From the NCBI GenBank assembly GCA_964017195.1, contig CAXHKT010000183.1:849401-913400 (forward strand): a stretch of 64,000 bases of DNA. Reading direction: 5' to 3'. The notes beneath the pieces were generated by a model. It was not told the origin of the DNA. It saw only the letters and a program-made list of their open reading frames with translations, and did no database searches. The DNA comes from Siderastrea radians (taxonomy: Eukaryota > Cnidaria > Anthozoa > Scleractinia > Rhizangiidae). A program made the translations under genes and the position numbers. Below, piece by piece: positions 35,579-47,174 of the stretch. How positions within the stretch are numbered: position 1 is the stretch's first letter; every line of letters begins with the position of its first letter.

Positions 35579-37630
35579 TTGTGTAGAAAGTCTGCGATTT
35601 TGTCGATAAGGTGGAAAAAACCCCCATTTTGGGGCCTTCCCTCAGGCCCCAAAAAGCTCAAAAAGCTAACTGGTGCTCTCGGCTGCATGCAAAAAGCTCC
35701 CAAATGCATTCAATCTCTTTGGGACCATCCGAAAAAAATTCCTTTTGTCCAAAAGTACAAAGAAAGCGCGATATGTGCGATCTTTAGGGAAAAAACCCCA
35801 TTTTGGGGCATTCCCAGAGGCTCAAAAAGATGTTCTTATCTGCGCAATCTGTCTGTGCAAGGCTGCGCACTGGCCCAATAATAATGCAAATCCCTCGGGG
35901 CTATCAGAAAAAACAGTTTATTGTGTAGAAAGTCTGCGATTTTGTCGATAAGGTGGAAAAAAACCCCATTTTGGGGCCTTCCCTCAGGCCCCAAAAAGCT
36001 CAAAAAGCTAACTGGCGCTCTCGGCTGCATGCACAAAGCTCCCAAATGCATTCAATCCCTTTGGGACCATCCGAAAAAAATTCCTTTTGTGCAAAAGTAC
36101 AAAGAAAGCGCCATATGTGCGATCCTTAGGGAAAAAACCCCATTTTGGGGCATTCCCAGAGGCTCAAAAAGGTGTTCTTATCTCCGCAATCTGTCTGCGC
36201 AAGGCTGCGCACTGGCCCAATAATAATGCAAATCCCTCGGGGCTATCAGAAAAAACAGTTTATTGTGTAGAAAGTCTGCGATTTTCTCGATAAGGTGGAA
36301 AAAACCCCCATTTTGGGGCCTTCCCTCAGGCCCCAAAAAGCTCAAAAAGCTAACTGGCGCTCTCGGCTGCATGCACAAAGCTCCCAAATGCATTCAATCC
36401 CTTTGGGACCATCCGAAAAAAATTCCTTTTGTGCAAAAGTACAAAGAAAGCGCCATATGTGCGATCCTTAGGGAAAAAACCCCATTTTGGGGCATTCCCA
36501 GAGGCTCAAAAAGGTGTTCTTATCTGCGCAATCTGTCTGCGCAAGGCTGCGCACTGGCCCAATAATAATGCAAATCCCTCGGGGCTATCAGAAAAAACAG
36601 TTTATTGTGTAGAAAGTCTGCGATTTTGTCGATAAGGTGGAAAAAAACCCCATTTTGGGGCCTTCCCTCAGGCCCCAAAAAGCTCAAAAAGCTAACTGGC
36701 GCTCTCGGCTGCATGCACAAAGCTCCCAAATGCATTCAATCCCTTTGGGACCATCCGAAAAAAATTCCTTTTGTGCAAAAGTACAAAGAAAGCGCCATAT
36801 GTGCGATCCTTAGGGAAAAAACCCCATTTTGGGGCATTCCCAGAGGCTCAAAAAGGTGTTCTTATCTCCGCAATCTGTCTGCGCAAGGCTGCGCACTGGC
36901 CCAATAATAATGCAAATCCCTCGGGGCTATCAGAAAAAACAGTTTATTGTGTAGAAAGTCTGCGATTTTCTCGATAAGGTGGAAAAAACCCCCATTTTGG
37001 GGCCTTCCCTCAGGCCCCAAAAAGCTCAAAAAGCTAACTGGCGCTCTCGGCTGCATGCACAAAGCTCCCAAATGCATTCAATCCCTTTGGGACCATCCGA
37101 AAAAAATTCCTTTTGTGCAAAAGTACAAAGAAAGCGCCATATGTGCGATCCTTAGGGAAAAAACCCCATTTTGGGGCATTCCCAGAGGCTCAAAAAGGTG
37201 TTCTTATCTGCGCAATCTGTCTGCGCAAGGCTGCGCACTGGCCCAATAATAATGCAAATCCCTCGGGGCTATCAGAAAAAACAGTTTATTGTGTAGAAAG
37301 TCTGCGATTTTGTCGATAAGGTGGAAAAAACCCCCATTTTGGGGCCTTCCCTCAGGCCCCAAAAAGCTCAAAAAGCTAACTGGCGCTCTCGGCTGCATGC
37401 ACAAAGCTCCCAAATGCATTCAATCCCTTTGGGACCATCCGAAAAAAATTCCTTTTGTGCAAAAGTACAAAGAAAGCGCCATATGTGCGATCCTTAGGGA
37501 AAAAACCCCATTTTGGGGCATTCCCAGAGGCTCAAAAAGGTGTTCTTATCTGCGCAATCTGTCTGCGCAAGGCTGCGCACTGGCCCAATAATAATGCAAA
37601 TCCCTCGGGGCTATCAGAAAAAACAGTTTA
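35579..37630 (+). repeat. 2-monomer higher-order repeat, period 684 bp
   Basis: After a unit at 35,579 that resembles 31,135 (GCAAAAAGC, TTGTCC, AAAAAGATGTTC, CTGTGCAAGG), units alternate: 35,921 and 36,605 have GCGCCATATG with TCTCCGCAATC, and 36,263 and 36,947 have TCTCGATAAGG with GCGCCATATG. The unit at 37,289 keeps GCGCCATATG only. The same marks appear in units 31,819 and 32,161. Confidence 0.82.
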
Positions 37631-39339
37631 TTGTGTAGAAAGTCTGCGATTTTGTCGATAAGGTGGAAAAAACCCCCATTTTGGGGCCTTCCCTCAGGCC
37701 CCAAACAGCTCAAAAAGCTAACTGGCGCTCTCGGCTGCATGCACAAAGCTCCCAAATGCATTCAATCCCTTTGGGACCATCCGAAAAAAATTCCTTTTGT
37801 GCAAAAGTACAAAGAAAGCGCGATATGTGCGATCCTTAGGGAAAAAACCCCATTTTGGGGCATTCCCAGAGGCTCAAAAAGGTGTTCTTATCTGCGCAAT
37901 CTGTCTGCGCAAGGCTGCGCACTGGCCCAATAATAATGCAAATCCCTCGGGGCTATCAGAAAAAACAGTTTATTGTGTAGAAAGTCTGCGATTTTGTCGA
38001 TAAGGTGGAAAAAACCCCCATTTTGGGGCCTTCCCTCAGGCCCCAAAAAGCTCAAAAAGCTAACTGGTGCTCTCGGCTGCATGCACAAAGCTCCCAAATG
38101 CATTCAATCCCTTTGGGACCATCCGAAAAAAATTCCTTTTGTGCAAAAGTACAAAGAAAGCGCGATATGTGCGATCCTTAGGGAAAAAACCCCATTTTGG
38201 GGCATTCTTAGAGGCTCAAAAAGGTGTTCTTATCTGCGCAATCTGTCTGCGCAAGGCTGCGCACTGGCCCAATAATAATGCAAATCCCTCGGGGCTATCA
38301 GAAAAAACAGTTTATTGTGTAGAAAGTCTGCGATTTTGTCGATAAGGTGGAAAAAAACCCCATTTTGGGGCCTTCCCTCAGGCCCCAAAAAGCTCAAAAA
38401 GCTAACTGGCGCTCTCGGCTGCATGCACAAAGCTCCCAAATGCATTCAATCCCTTTGGGACCATCCGAAAAAAATTCCTTTTGTGCAAAAGTACAAAGAA
38501 AGCGCGATATGTGCGATCCTTAGGGAAAAAACACCATTTTGGGGCATTCCCAGAGGCTCAAAAAGGTGTTCTTATCTGCGCAATCTGTCTGCGCAAGGCT
38601 GCGCACTGGCCCAATAATAATGCAAATCCCTCGGGCCTACCAGAAAAAACAGTTTATTGTGTAGAAAGTCTGCGATTTTGTCGATAAGGTGGAAAAAACC
38701 CCATTTTGGAGCCTTCCCTCAGGCCCCAAAAAGCTCAAAAAGCTAACTGGCGCTCTTGGCTGCATGCACAAAGCTCCCAAATGCATTCAATCCGTTTGGG
38801 ACCATCCGAAAAAAATTCCTTTTCTGCAAAAGTACAAAGAAAGCGCGATATGTGCGATCCTTAGGGAAAAAACCCCATTTTGGGGCATTCCCAGAGGCAC
38901 AAAAAGGTGTTCTTATCTGCGCAATCTGTCTGCGCAAGGCTGCGCACTGGCCCAATAATAATGCAAATCCCTCGGGGCTATCAGAAAAAACAGTTTATTG
39001 TGTAGAAAGTCTGCGATTTTGTCGATAAGGTGGAAAAAACCCCCAATTTGGGGCCTTCCCTCAGGCCCCAAAAACCTCAAAAAGCTAACTGGCGCTCTCG
39101 GCTTCATGCACAAAGCTCCCAAATGCATTCAATCCCTTTGGGACCATCCGAAAAAAATTCCTTTTGTGCAAAAGTACAAAGAAAGCGCGATATGTGCGAT
39201 CCTTAGGGAAAAAACCCTATTTTGGGGCATTCCCAGAGGCTCAAAAAGGTGTTCTTATCTGCGCAATCTGTCTGCGCAAGGCTGCGCACTGGCCCAATAA
39301 TAATGCAAATCCCTCGGGGCTATCAGAAAAAACAGTTTA
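37631..39339 (+). repeat. Mixed monomers
   Basis: Five units. 37,631 has CCAAACAG; 37,973 has CTGGTGCTC and ATTCTTAGAGG; 38,315 has A6-CACC and GGGCCTACC; 38,657 is 341 bp with TCCGTTTGGG and TTTTCTGC; 38,998 has CCCAATTTGG, AAAACCTC and CGGCTTCATGC and begins the variants that lead into the next HOR. Confidence 0.78.
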
Positions 39340-42300
39340 TTGTGTAGAAAGTCTGCGATTTTGTCGATAAGGTGGAAAAAACCCCCAATTTGGGGCCTTC
39401 CCTCAGGCCCCAAAAAGCTCAAAAAGCTAACTGGCCCTCTCGGCTTCATGCACAAAGCTCCCAAATGCATTCAATCCCTTTGGGACCATCCGAAAAAAAT
39501 TCCTTTTGTGCAAAAGTACAAAGAAAGCGCGATATGTGCGATCCTTAGGGAAAAAACCCCATTTTGGGGCATTCCCAGAGGCTCAAAAAGATGTTCTTAT
39601 CTGCGCAATCTGTCTGCGCAAGGGTGCGCACTGGCCCAATAATAATGCAAATCCCTCGGGGCTATCAGAAAAAACAGTTTATTGTGTAGAAAGTCTGCGA
39701 TTTTGTCGATAAGATGGAAAAAACCCCCATTTTGGGGCCTTCCCTCAGACCCCAAAAAGCTCAAAAAGCTAACTGGTGCTCTCGGCTGCATGCACAAAGC
39801 TCCCAAATGCATTCAATCCCTTTGGGACCATCCGAAAAAAATTCCTTTTGTGCAAAAGTACAAAGAAAGCGCGATATGTGCGATCCTTAGGGAAAAAACC
39901 CCATTTTGGGGCATTCCCAGAGGCTCAAAAAGGTGTTCTTATCTGCGCAATCTGTCTGCGCAAGACTGCGCACTGGCCCAATAATAATGCAAATCCCTCG
40001 GGGCTATCAGAAAAAACAGTTTATTGTGTAGAAAGTCTGCGATTTTGTCGATAAGGTGGAAAAAACCCCCATTTTGGGGCCTTCCCTCAGGCCCCAAAAA
40101 GCTCAAAAAGCTAACTGGCGCTCTCGACTGCATGCACAAAGCTCCCAAATGCATTCAATCCCTTTGGGACCATCCGAAAAAAATTCCTTTTGTGCAAAAG
40201 TACAAAGAAAGCGCGATATGTGCGATCCTTATGGAAAAAACCCCACTTTGGGGCATTCCCAGAGGCTAAAAAGGTGTTCTTATCTGCGCAATCTGTCTGC
40301 GCAAGGCTGCGCACTGGCCCAATAATAATGCAAATCCCTCGGGGCTATCAGAAAAAACAGTTTATTGTGTAGAAAGTCTGCGATTTTGTCGATAAGGTGG
40401 AAAAAACCCCCATTTTGGGGCCTTTCCTCAGGCCCCAAAAAGCTCAAAAAGCTAACTGGCGCTCTCGGCTGCATGCACAAAGCTGCCAAATGCATTCAAT
40501 CCCTTTGGGACCATCCGAAAAAAATTCATTTTGTGCAAAAGTACAAAGAAAGCGCGATATGTGCGATCCTTAGGGAAAAAACCCCATTTTGGGGCATTCC
40601 CAGAGGCTCAAAAAGGTGTTCTTATCTGCGCAATCTGTCTGCGCAAGGCTGCGCACTGGCCCAATAATAATGCAAATCCCTCGGGGCTATCAGAAAAAAC
40701 AGTTTATTGTGTAGAAAGTCTGCGATTTTGTCGATAAGGTGGAAAAAACCCCCATTTTGGGCCTTCCCTCAGGCCCCAAAAAGCTCAAAAAGCTAACTGG
40801 CGCTCTCGGCTGCATGCACAAAGCTCCCAAATGCATTCAATCCCTTTGGGACCATCCGAAAAAAATTACTTTTGTGCAAAAGTACAAAGAAAGCGCGATA
40901 TGTGCGATCCTTAGGGAAAAAACCCCATTTTGGGGCATTCCCAGAGGCTCAAAAAGGTGTTCTTATCTGCGCAATCTGTCTGCGCAAGGCTGCGCACTGG
41001 CCCAATAATAATGCAAATCCCTCGGGGCTATCAGAAAAAACAGTTTATTGTGTAGAAAGTCTGCGATTTTGTCGATAAGGTGGAAAAAACCCCCATTTTG
41101 GGGCCTTCCCTCAGGCCCCAAAAAGCTCAAAAAGCTAACTGGCGCTCTCGGCTGCATGCACAAAGCTCCAAAATGCATTCAATCCCTTTGGGACCATCCG
41201 AAAAAAATTCCTTTTGTGCAAAAGTACATAGAAAGCGCGATATGTGCGATCCTTAGGGAAAAAACCCCATTTTGGGGCATTCCCAGAGGCTCAAAAAGGT
41301 GTTCTTATCTGCGCAATCTGTCTGCGCAAGGCTGCGCACTGGCCCAATAATAATGCAAATCCCTCGGGGCTATCAGAAAAAACAGTTTATTGTGTAGAAA
41401 GTCTGCGATTTTGTCGATAAGGTGGTAAAGACCCCCACATTGGGGCCTTCCCTCAGGCCCCAAACAGCTCAAAAAGCTAACTGGCGCTCTCGGCTGCATG
41501 CACAAAGCTCCCAAATGCATTCAATCCCTTTGGGACCATCCGAAAAAAATTCCTTTTGTGCAAAAGTACAAAGAAAGCGCGATATGTGCGATCCTTAGGG
41601 AAAAAACCCCATTTTGGGGCATTCCCAGAGGCTCAAAAAGGTGTTCTTATCTGCGCAAGGCTGCGCACTGACCCAATAATAATGCAAATCCCTCGGGGCT
41701 ATCAGAAAAAACAGTTTATTGTGTAGAAAGTCTGCGATTTTGTCGATAAGGTGGAAAAAACCCCCATTTTGGAGCCTTCCCTCAGGCCCCAAACAGCTCA
41801 AAAAGCTAACTGGCGCTCTCGGCTGCATGCACAAAGCTCCCAAATGCATTCAATCCCTTTGGGACCATCCGAAAAAAATTCCTTTTGTGCAAAAGTACAA
41901 AGAAAGCGCGATATGTGCGATCCTTAGGGAAAAAACCCCATTTTGGGGCATTCCCAGAGGCTCAAAAAGGTGTTCTTATCTGCGCAATCTGTCTGCGCAA
42001 GGCTGCGCACTGGCCCAATAATAATGCAAATCCCTCGGGGCTATCAGAAAAAACAGTTTATTGTGTAGAAAGTCTGCGATTTTGTCGATAAGGTGGAATA
42101 AACCCCCATTTTGGGGCCTTCCCTCAGGCCCCAAAAAGCTCAAAAAGCTAACTGGCGCTCTCAACTGCATGCACAAAGCTCCCAAATGCATTCAATCCCT
42201 TTGGGACCATCCGAAAAAAATTCCTTTTGTGCAAAAGTACAAAGAAAGCGCGATATGTGCGATCCTTAGGGAAAAAACCCCATTTTGGGGCATTCCCAGA

Positions 42301-43770
42301 GGCTCAAAAAGGTGTTCTTATCTGCGCAATCTGTCTGCGCAAGGCTGCGCACTGGCCCAATAATAATGCAAATCCCTCGGGGCTATCAGAAAAAACAGTT
42401 TATTGTGTAGAAAGTCTGCGATTTTGTCGATAAGGTGGAAAAAACCCCCATTTTGGGGCCTTCCCTCAGGCCCCAAAAAGCTCAAAAAGCTAACTGGCGC
42501 TCTCGGCTGCATGCACAAAGCTCCCAAATGCATTCAATCCCTTTGGGACCATCCGAAAAAAATTCCTTTTGTGCAAAAGTACAAAGAAAGCGCGATATGT
42601 GCGATCTTTAGGGAAAAAACCCCATTTTGGAGCATTCCCAGAGGCTCAAAAAGGTGTTCTTATCTGCGCAATCTGTCTGCGCAAGGCTGCGCACTGGCCC
42701 AATAATAATGCAAATCCCTCGGGGCTATCAGAAAAAACAGTTTATTGTGTAGAAAGTCTGCGATTTTGTCGATGAGGTGGAAAAAACCCCCATTTTGGGG
42801 CCTTCCCTCAGGCCCCAAAAAGCTCAAAAAGCTAACTGGCGCTCTCGGCTGCATGCACAAAGCTCCCAAATGCATTCAATCCCTTTGGGACCATCCGAAA
42901 AAAATTCCTTTTGTGCAAAAGTACAAAGAAAGCGCGATATGTGCGATCCTTAGGGTATAAACCCCATTTTGGAGCATTCCCAGAGGCTCAAAAAGGTGTT
43001 CTTATCTGCGCAATCTGTCTGCGCAAGGCTGCGCACTGGCCCAATAATAATGCAAATCCCTCGGGGCTATCAGAAAAAACAGTTTATTGTGTAGAAAGTC
43101 TGCGATTTTGTCGATAAGGTGGAAAAAAACCCCATTTTGGGGCCTTCCCTCAGGCCCCAAAAAGCTCAAAAAGCTAACTGGCGCTCTCGGCTGCATGCAC
43201 AAAGCTCCCAAATGCATTCAATCCCTTTGGGACCATCCGAAAAAAATTCCTTTTGTGCAAAAGTACAAAGAAAGCGCGATATGTGCGATCCTTAGGGAAA
43301 AAACCCCATTTTGGGGCATTCCCAGAGGCTCAAAAAGGTGTTCTTATCTGCGCAATCTGTCTGCGCAAGGCTGCGCACTGGCCCAATAATAATGCAAATC
43401 CCTCGGGGCTATCAGAAAAAACAGTTTATTGTGTAGAAAGTCTGCGATTTTGTCGATAAGGTGGAAAAAAACCCCATTTTGGGGCCTTCCCTCAGGCCCC
43501 AAAAAGCTCAAAAAGCTAACTGGCGCTCTCGGCTGCATGCACAAAGCTCCGAAATTCATTCAATCCCTTTGGGACCATCCGAAAAAAATTCATTTTGTGC
43601 AAAAGTACAAAGAAAGCGCGATATGTGCGATCCTTAGGGAAAAAACCCCATTTTGGGGCATTCCCAGAGGCTCAAAAAGGTGTTCTTATCTGCGCAATCT
43701 GTCTGCGCAAGGCTGCGCACTGGCCCAATAATAATGCAAATCCCTCCGGGCTATCAGAAAAAACAGTTTA
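39340..43770 (+). repeat. 14-monomer higher-order repeat, copy 1
   Basis: Thirteen units, here called b to n. Marks: b CCCAATTTGG with GGCCCTCTC and AGGGTGCG (39,340); c CAGACCCC with CAAGACTGCG (39,682); d CTCGACTGC, TTATGGAAA, CCACTTTGG (40,024); e CCTTTCCTC with ATTCATTTT (40,365); f TTACTTTTG (40,707); g CTCCAAAATG with TACATAG (41,048); h 13-bp deletion (41,390); i TGGAGCC with CCAAACAG; j GGAATAAAC with CTCAACTGC; k GATCTTTAGGG with TGGAGC; l GATGAG with GGTATAAAC; m plain; n CTCCGAAATTC with CTCCGGGC. The 13-unit span recurs from 44,454 with rearrangements. Confidence 0.85.
41390..41718 (+). repeat. 329-bp monomer with a 13-bp deletion
   Basis: TATCTGCGCAAGGCTGCGC is read, so 13 bp between two TCTGCGCAA direct repeats is missing near 41,658. 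CTGACCCAAT replaces CTGGCCCAAT just after. The first half has GGTGGTAAAGAC and CCACATTGG, which its HOR partner at 46,162 lacks, although that partner has the same deletion. Confidence 0.92.
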
Positions 43771-44453
43771 TTGTGTAGAAAGTCTGCGATTTTGTCGATA
43801 AGGTGGAAAAAACCCCCATTTTGGGGCCTTCCCTCAGGCCCCAAAAAGCTCAAAAAGCTAACTGGCGCTCTCGGCTGCATGCACAATGCTCCCAAATGCA
43901 TTCAATCCCTTTGGGACCATCCGAAAAAAATTCCTTTTGTGCAAAAGTACAAAGAAAGCGCGATATGTGCGATCCTTATGGAAAAAACCCCACTTTGGGG
44001 CATTCCCAGAGGCTAAAAAGGTGTTCTTATCTGCGCAATCTGTCTGCGCAAGGCTGCGCACTGGCCCAATAATAATGCAAATCCCTCGGGGCTATCAGAA
44101 AAAACAGTTTATTGTGTAGAAAGTCTGCGATTTTGTCGATAAGGTGGAGAAAACCCCCATTTTGGGGCCTTTCCTCAGGCCCCAAAAAGCTCAAAAAGCT
44201 AACTGGCGCTCTCGGCTGCATGCACAAAGCTCCCAAATGCATTCAATCCCTTTGGGACCATCCGAAAAAAATTCATTTTGTGCAAAAGTACAAAGAAAGC
44301 GCGATATGTGCGATCCTTAGGGAAAAAACCCCATTTTGGGGCATTCCCAGAGGCTCAAAAAGGTGTTCTTATCTGCGCAATCTGTCTGCGCAAGGCTGCG
44401 CACTGGCCCAATAATAATGCAAATCCCTCGGGGCTATCAGAAAAAACAGTTTA
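43771..44453 (+). repeat. Two-monomer insertion of HOR variants d and e
   Basis: The unit at 43,771 carries the d marks (TTATGGAAA, CCACTTTGG, AGGCTAAAAAGG) with a private CACAATGCTC. The unit at 44,112 carries the e marks (CCTTTCCTC, ATTCATTTT) with a private GGTGGAGAAAAC. In copy 1 the order d-e occurs before f (40,024-40,706). Here d-e sits between n and b, so the HOR was rearranged, not just tandemly duplicated. Confidence 0.82.
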
Positions 44454-46161
44454 TTGTGTAGAAAGTCTGCGATTTTGTCGATAAGGTGGAAAAAACCCCC
44501 AATTTGGGGCCTTCTCTCAGGCCCCAAAAAGCTCAAAAAGCTAACTGGCCCTCTCGGCTTCATGCACAAAGCTCCCAAATGCATTCAATCCCTTTGGGAC
44601 CATCCGAAAAAAATTCCTTTTGTGCAAAAGTACAAAGAAAGCGCGATATGTGCGATCCTTAGGGAAAAAACCCCATTTTGGGGCATTCCCAGAGGCTCAA
44701 AAAGGTGTTCTTATCTGCGCAATCTGTCTGCGCAAGGGTGCGCACTGGCCCAATAATAATGCAAATCCCTCGGGGCTATCAGAAAAAACAGTTTATTGTG
44801 TAGAAAGTCTGCGATTTTGTCGATAAGGTGGAAAAAACCCCCATTTTGGGGCCTTCCCTCAGACCCCAAAAAGCTCAAAAAGCTAACTGGTGCTCTCGGC
44901 TGCATGCACAAAGCTCCCAAATGCATTCAATCCCTTTGGGACCATCCGAAAAAAATTCCTTTTGTGCAAAAGTACAAAGAAAGCGCGATATGTGCGATCC
45001 TTAGGGAAAAAAACCCATTTTGGGGCATTCCCAGAGGCTCAAAAAGGTGTTCTTATCTGCGCAATCTGTCTGCGCAAGACTGCGCACTGGCCCAATAATA
45101 ATGCAAATCCCTCGGGGCTATCAGAAAAAACAGTTTATTGTGTAGAAAGTCTGCGATTTTGTCGATAAGGTGGAAAAAACCCCCATTTTGGGGCCTTCCC
45201 TCAGGCCCCAAAAAGCTCAAAAAGCTAACTGGCGCTCTCGACTGCATGCACAAAGCTCCCAAATGCATTCAATCCCTTTGGGACCATCCGAAAAAAATTC
45301 CTTTTGTGCAAAAGTACAAAGAAAGCGCGATATGTGCGATCCTTATGGAAAAAACCCCACTTTGGGGCATTCCCAGAGGCTAAAAAGGTGTTCTTATCTG
45401 CGCAATCTGTCTGCGCAAGGCTGCGCACTGGCCCAATAATAATGCAAATCCCTCGGGGCTATCAGAAAAAACAGTTTATTGTGTAGAAAGTCTGCGATTT
45501 TCTCGATAAGATGGAAAAAACCCCCATTTTGGGGCCTTCCCTCAGGCCCCAAAAAGCTCAAAAAGCTAACTGGCGCTCTCGGCTGCATGCACAAAGCTCC
45601 CAAATGCATTCAATCCCTTTGGGACCATCCGAAAAAAATTACTTTTGTGCAAAAGTACAAAGAAAGCGCGATATGTGCGATCCTTAGGGAAAAAACCCCA
45701 TTTTGGGGCATTCCCAGAGGCTCAAAAAGGTGTTCTTATCTGCGCAATCTGTCTGCGCAAGGCTGCGCACTGGCCCAATAATAATGCAAATCCCTCGGGG
45801 CTATCAGAAAAAACAGTTTATTGTGTAGAAAGTCTGCGATTTTGTCGATAAGGTGGAAAAAACCCCCATTTTGGGGCCTTCCCTCAGGCCCCAAAAAGCT
45901 CAAAAAGCTAACTGGCCCTCTCGGCTGCATGCACAAAGCTCCAAAATGCATTCAATCCCTTTGGGACCATCCGAAAAAATTCCTTTTGTGCAAAAGTACA
46001 TAGAAAGCGCGATATGTGCGATCCTTAGGGAAAAAACCCCATTTTGGGGCATTCCCAGAGGCTCAAAAAGGTGTTCTTATCTCCGCAATCTGTCTGCGCA
46101 AGGCTGCGCACTGGCCCAATAATAATGCAAATCCCTCGGGGCTATCAGAAAAAACAGTTTA

Positions 46162-46490
46162 TTGTGTAGAAAGTCTGCGATTTTGTCGATAAGGTGGAAA
46201 AAACCCCCATTTTGGGGCCTTCCCTCAGGCCCCAAACAGCTCAAAAAGCTAACAGGCGCTCTCGGCTGCATGCACAAAGCTCCCAAATGCATTCAATCCC
46301 TTTGGGACCATCCGAAAAAAATTCCTTTTGTGCAAAAGTACAAAGAAAGCGCGATATGTGCGATCCTTAGGGAAAAAACCCCATTTTGGGGCATTCCCAG
46401 AGGCTCAAAAAGGTGTTCTTATCTGCGCAAGGCTGCGCACTGACCCAATAATAATGCAAATCCCTCGGGGCTATCAGAAAAAACAGTTTA
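46162..46490 (+). repeat. 329-bp monomer with the same 13-bp deletion
   Basis: Carries the same 13-bp loss and CTGACCCAAT as the unit at 41,390, 4,772 bp upstream, so the deletion predates the HOR duplication. It also has AACAGGCGC and CCAAACAG. Confidence 0.92.
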
Positions 46491-46832
46491 TTGTGTAGAA
46501 AGTCTGCGATTTTGTCGATAAGGTGGAAAAAACCCCCATTTTGGAGCCTTCCCTCAGGCCCCAAACAGCTCAAAAAGCTAACTGGCGCTCTCGGCTGCAT
46601 GCACAAAGCTCCCAAATGCATTCAATCCCTTTGGGACCATCCGAAAAAAATTCCTTTTGTGCAAAAGTACAAAGAAAGCGCGATATGTGCGATCCTTAGG
46701 GAAAAAACCCCATTTTGGGGCATTCCCAGAGGCTCAAAAAGGTGTTCTTATCTGCGCAATCTGTCTGCGCAAGGCTGCGCACTGGCCCAATAATAATGCA
46801 AATCCCTCGGGGCTATCAGAAAAAACAGTTTA

Positions 46833-47174
46833 TTGTGTAGAAAGTCTGCGATTTTGTCGATAAGGTGGAAAAAACCCCCATTTTGGGGCCTTCCCTCAGG
46901 CCCCAAAAAGCTCAAAAAGCTAACTGGCGCTCTCGGCTGCATGCACAAAGCTCCCAAATGCATTCAATCCCTTTGGGACCATCCGAAAAAAATTCCTTTT
47001 GTGCAAAAGTACAAAGAAAGCGCGATATGTGCGATCCTTAGGGAAAAAACCCCATTTTGGGGCATTCCCAGAGGCTCAAAAAGGTGTTCTTATCTGCGCA
47101 ATCTGTCTGCGCAAGGCTGCGCACTGGCCCAATAATAATGCAAATCCCTCGGGGCTATCAGAAAAAACAGTTTA
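46833..47174 (+). repeat. Representative (near-consensus) 342-bp monomer
   Basis: This unit carries the commonest base at every variable site I checked; the units at 18,490 and 32,503 look the same. The monomer is about 46% GC by hand count and has 12 CpGs. In order from the phase mark it holds: an A6C5 run, a 10-bp-stem hairpin, a 9-bp direct repeat, the palindromes TGCATGCA and ATGCAT, the dyad TCCCTTTGGGA, the dyad CTTTTGTGCAAAAG, an A6C4 run followed by the dyad CCCCATTTTGGGG, three TGCGCA palindromes, and a second CCC/GGG dyad. A-tracts of 4-7 bases recur through the unit. Stop codons occur in every frame, so no reading frame crosses a standard unit. Confidence 0.95.
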
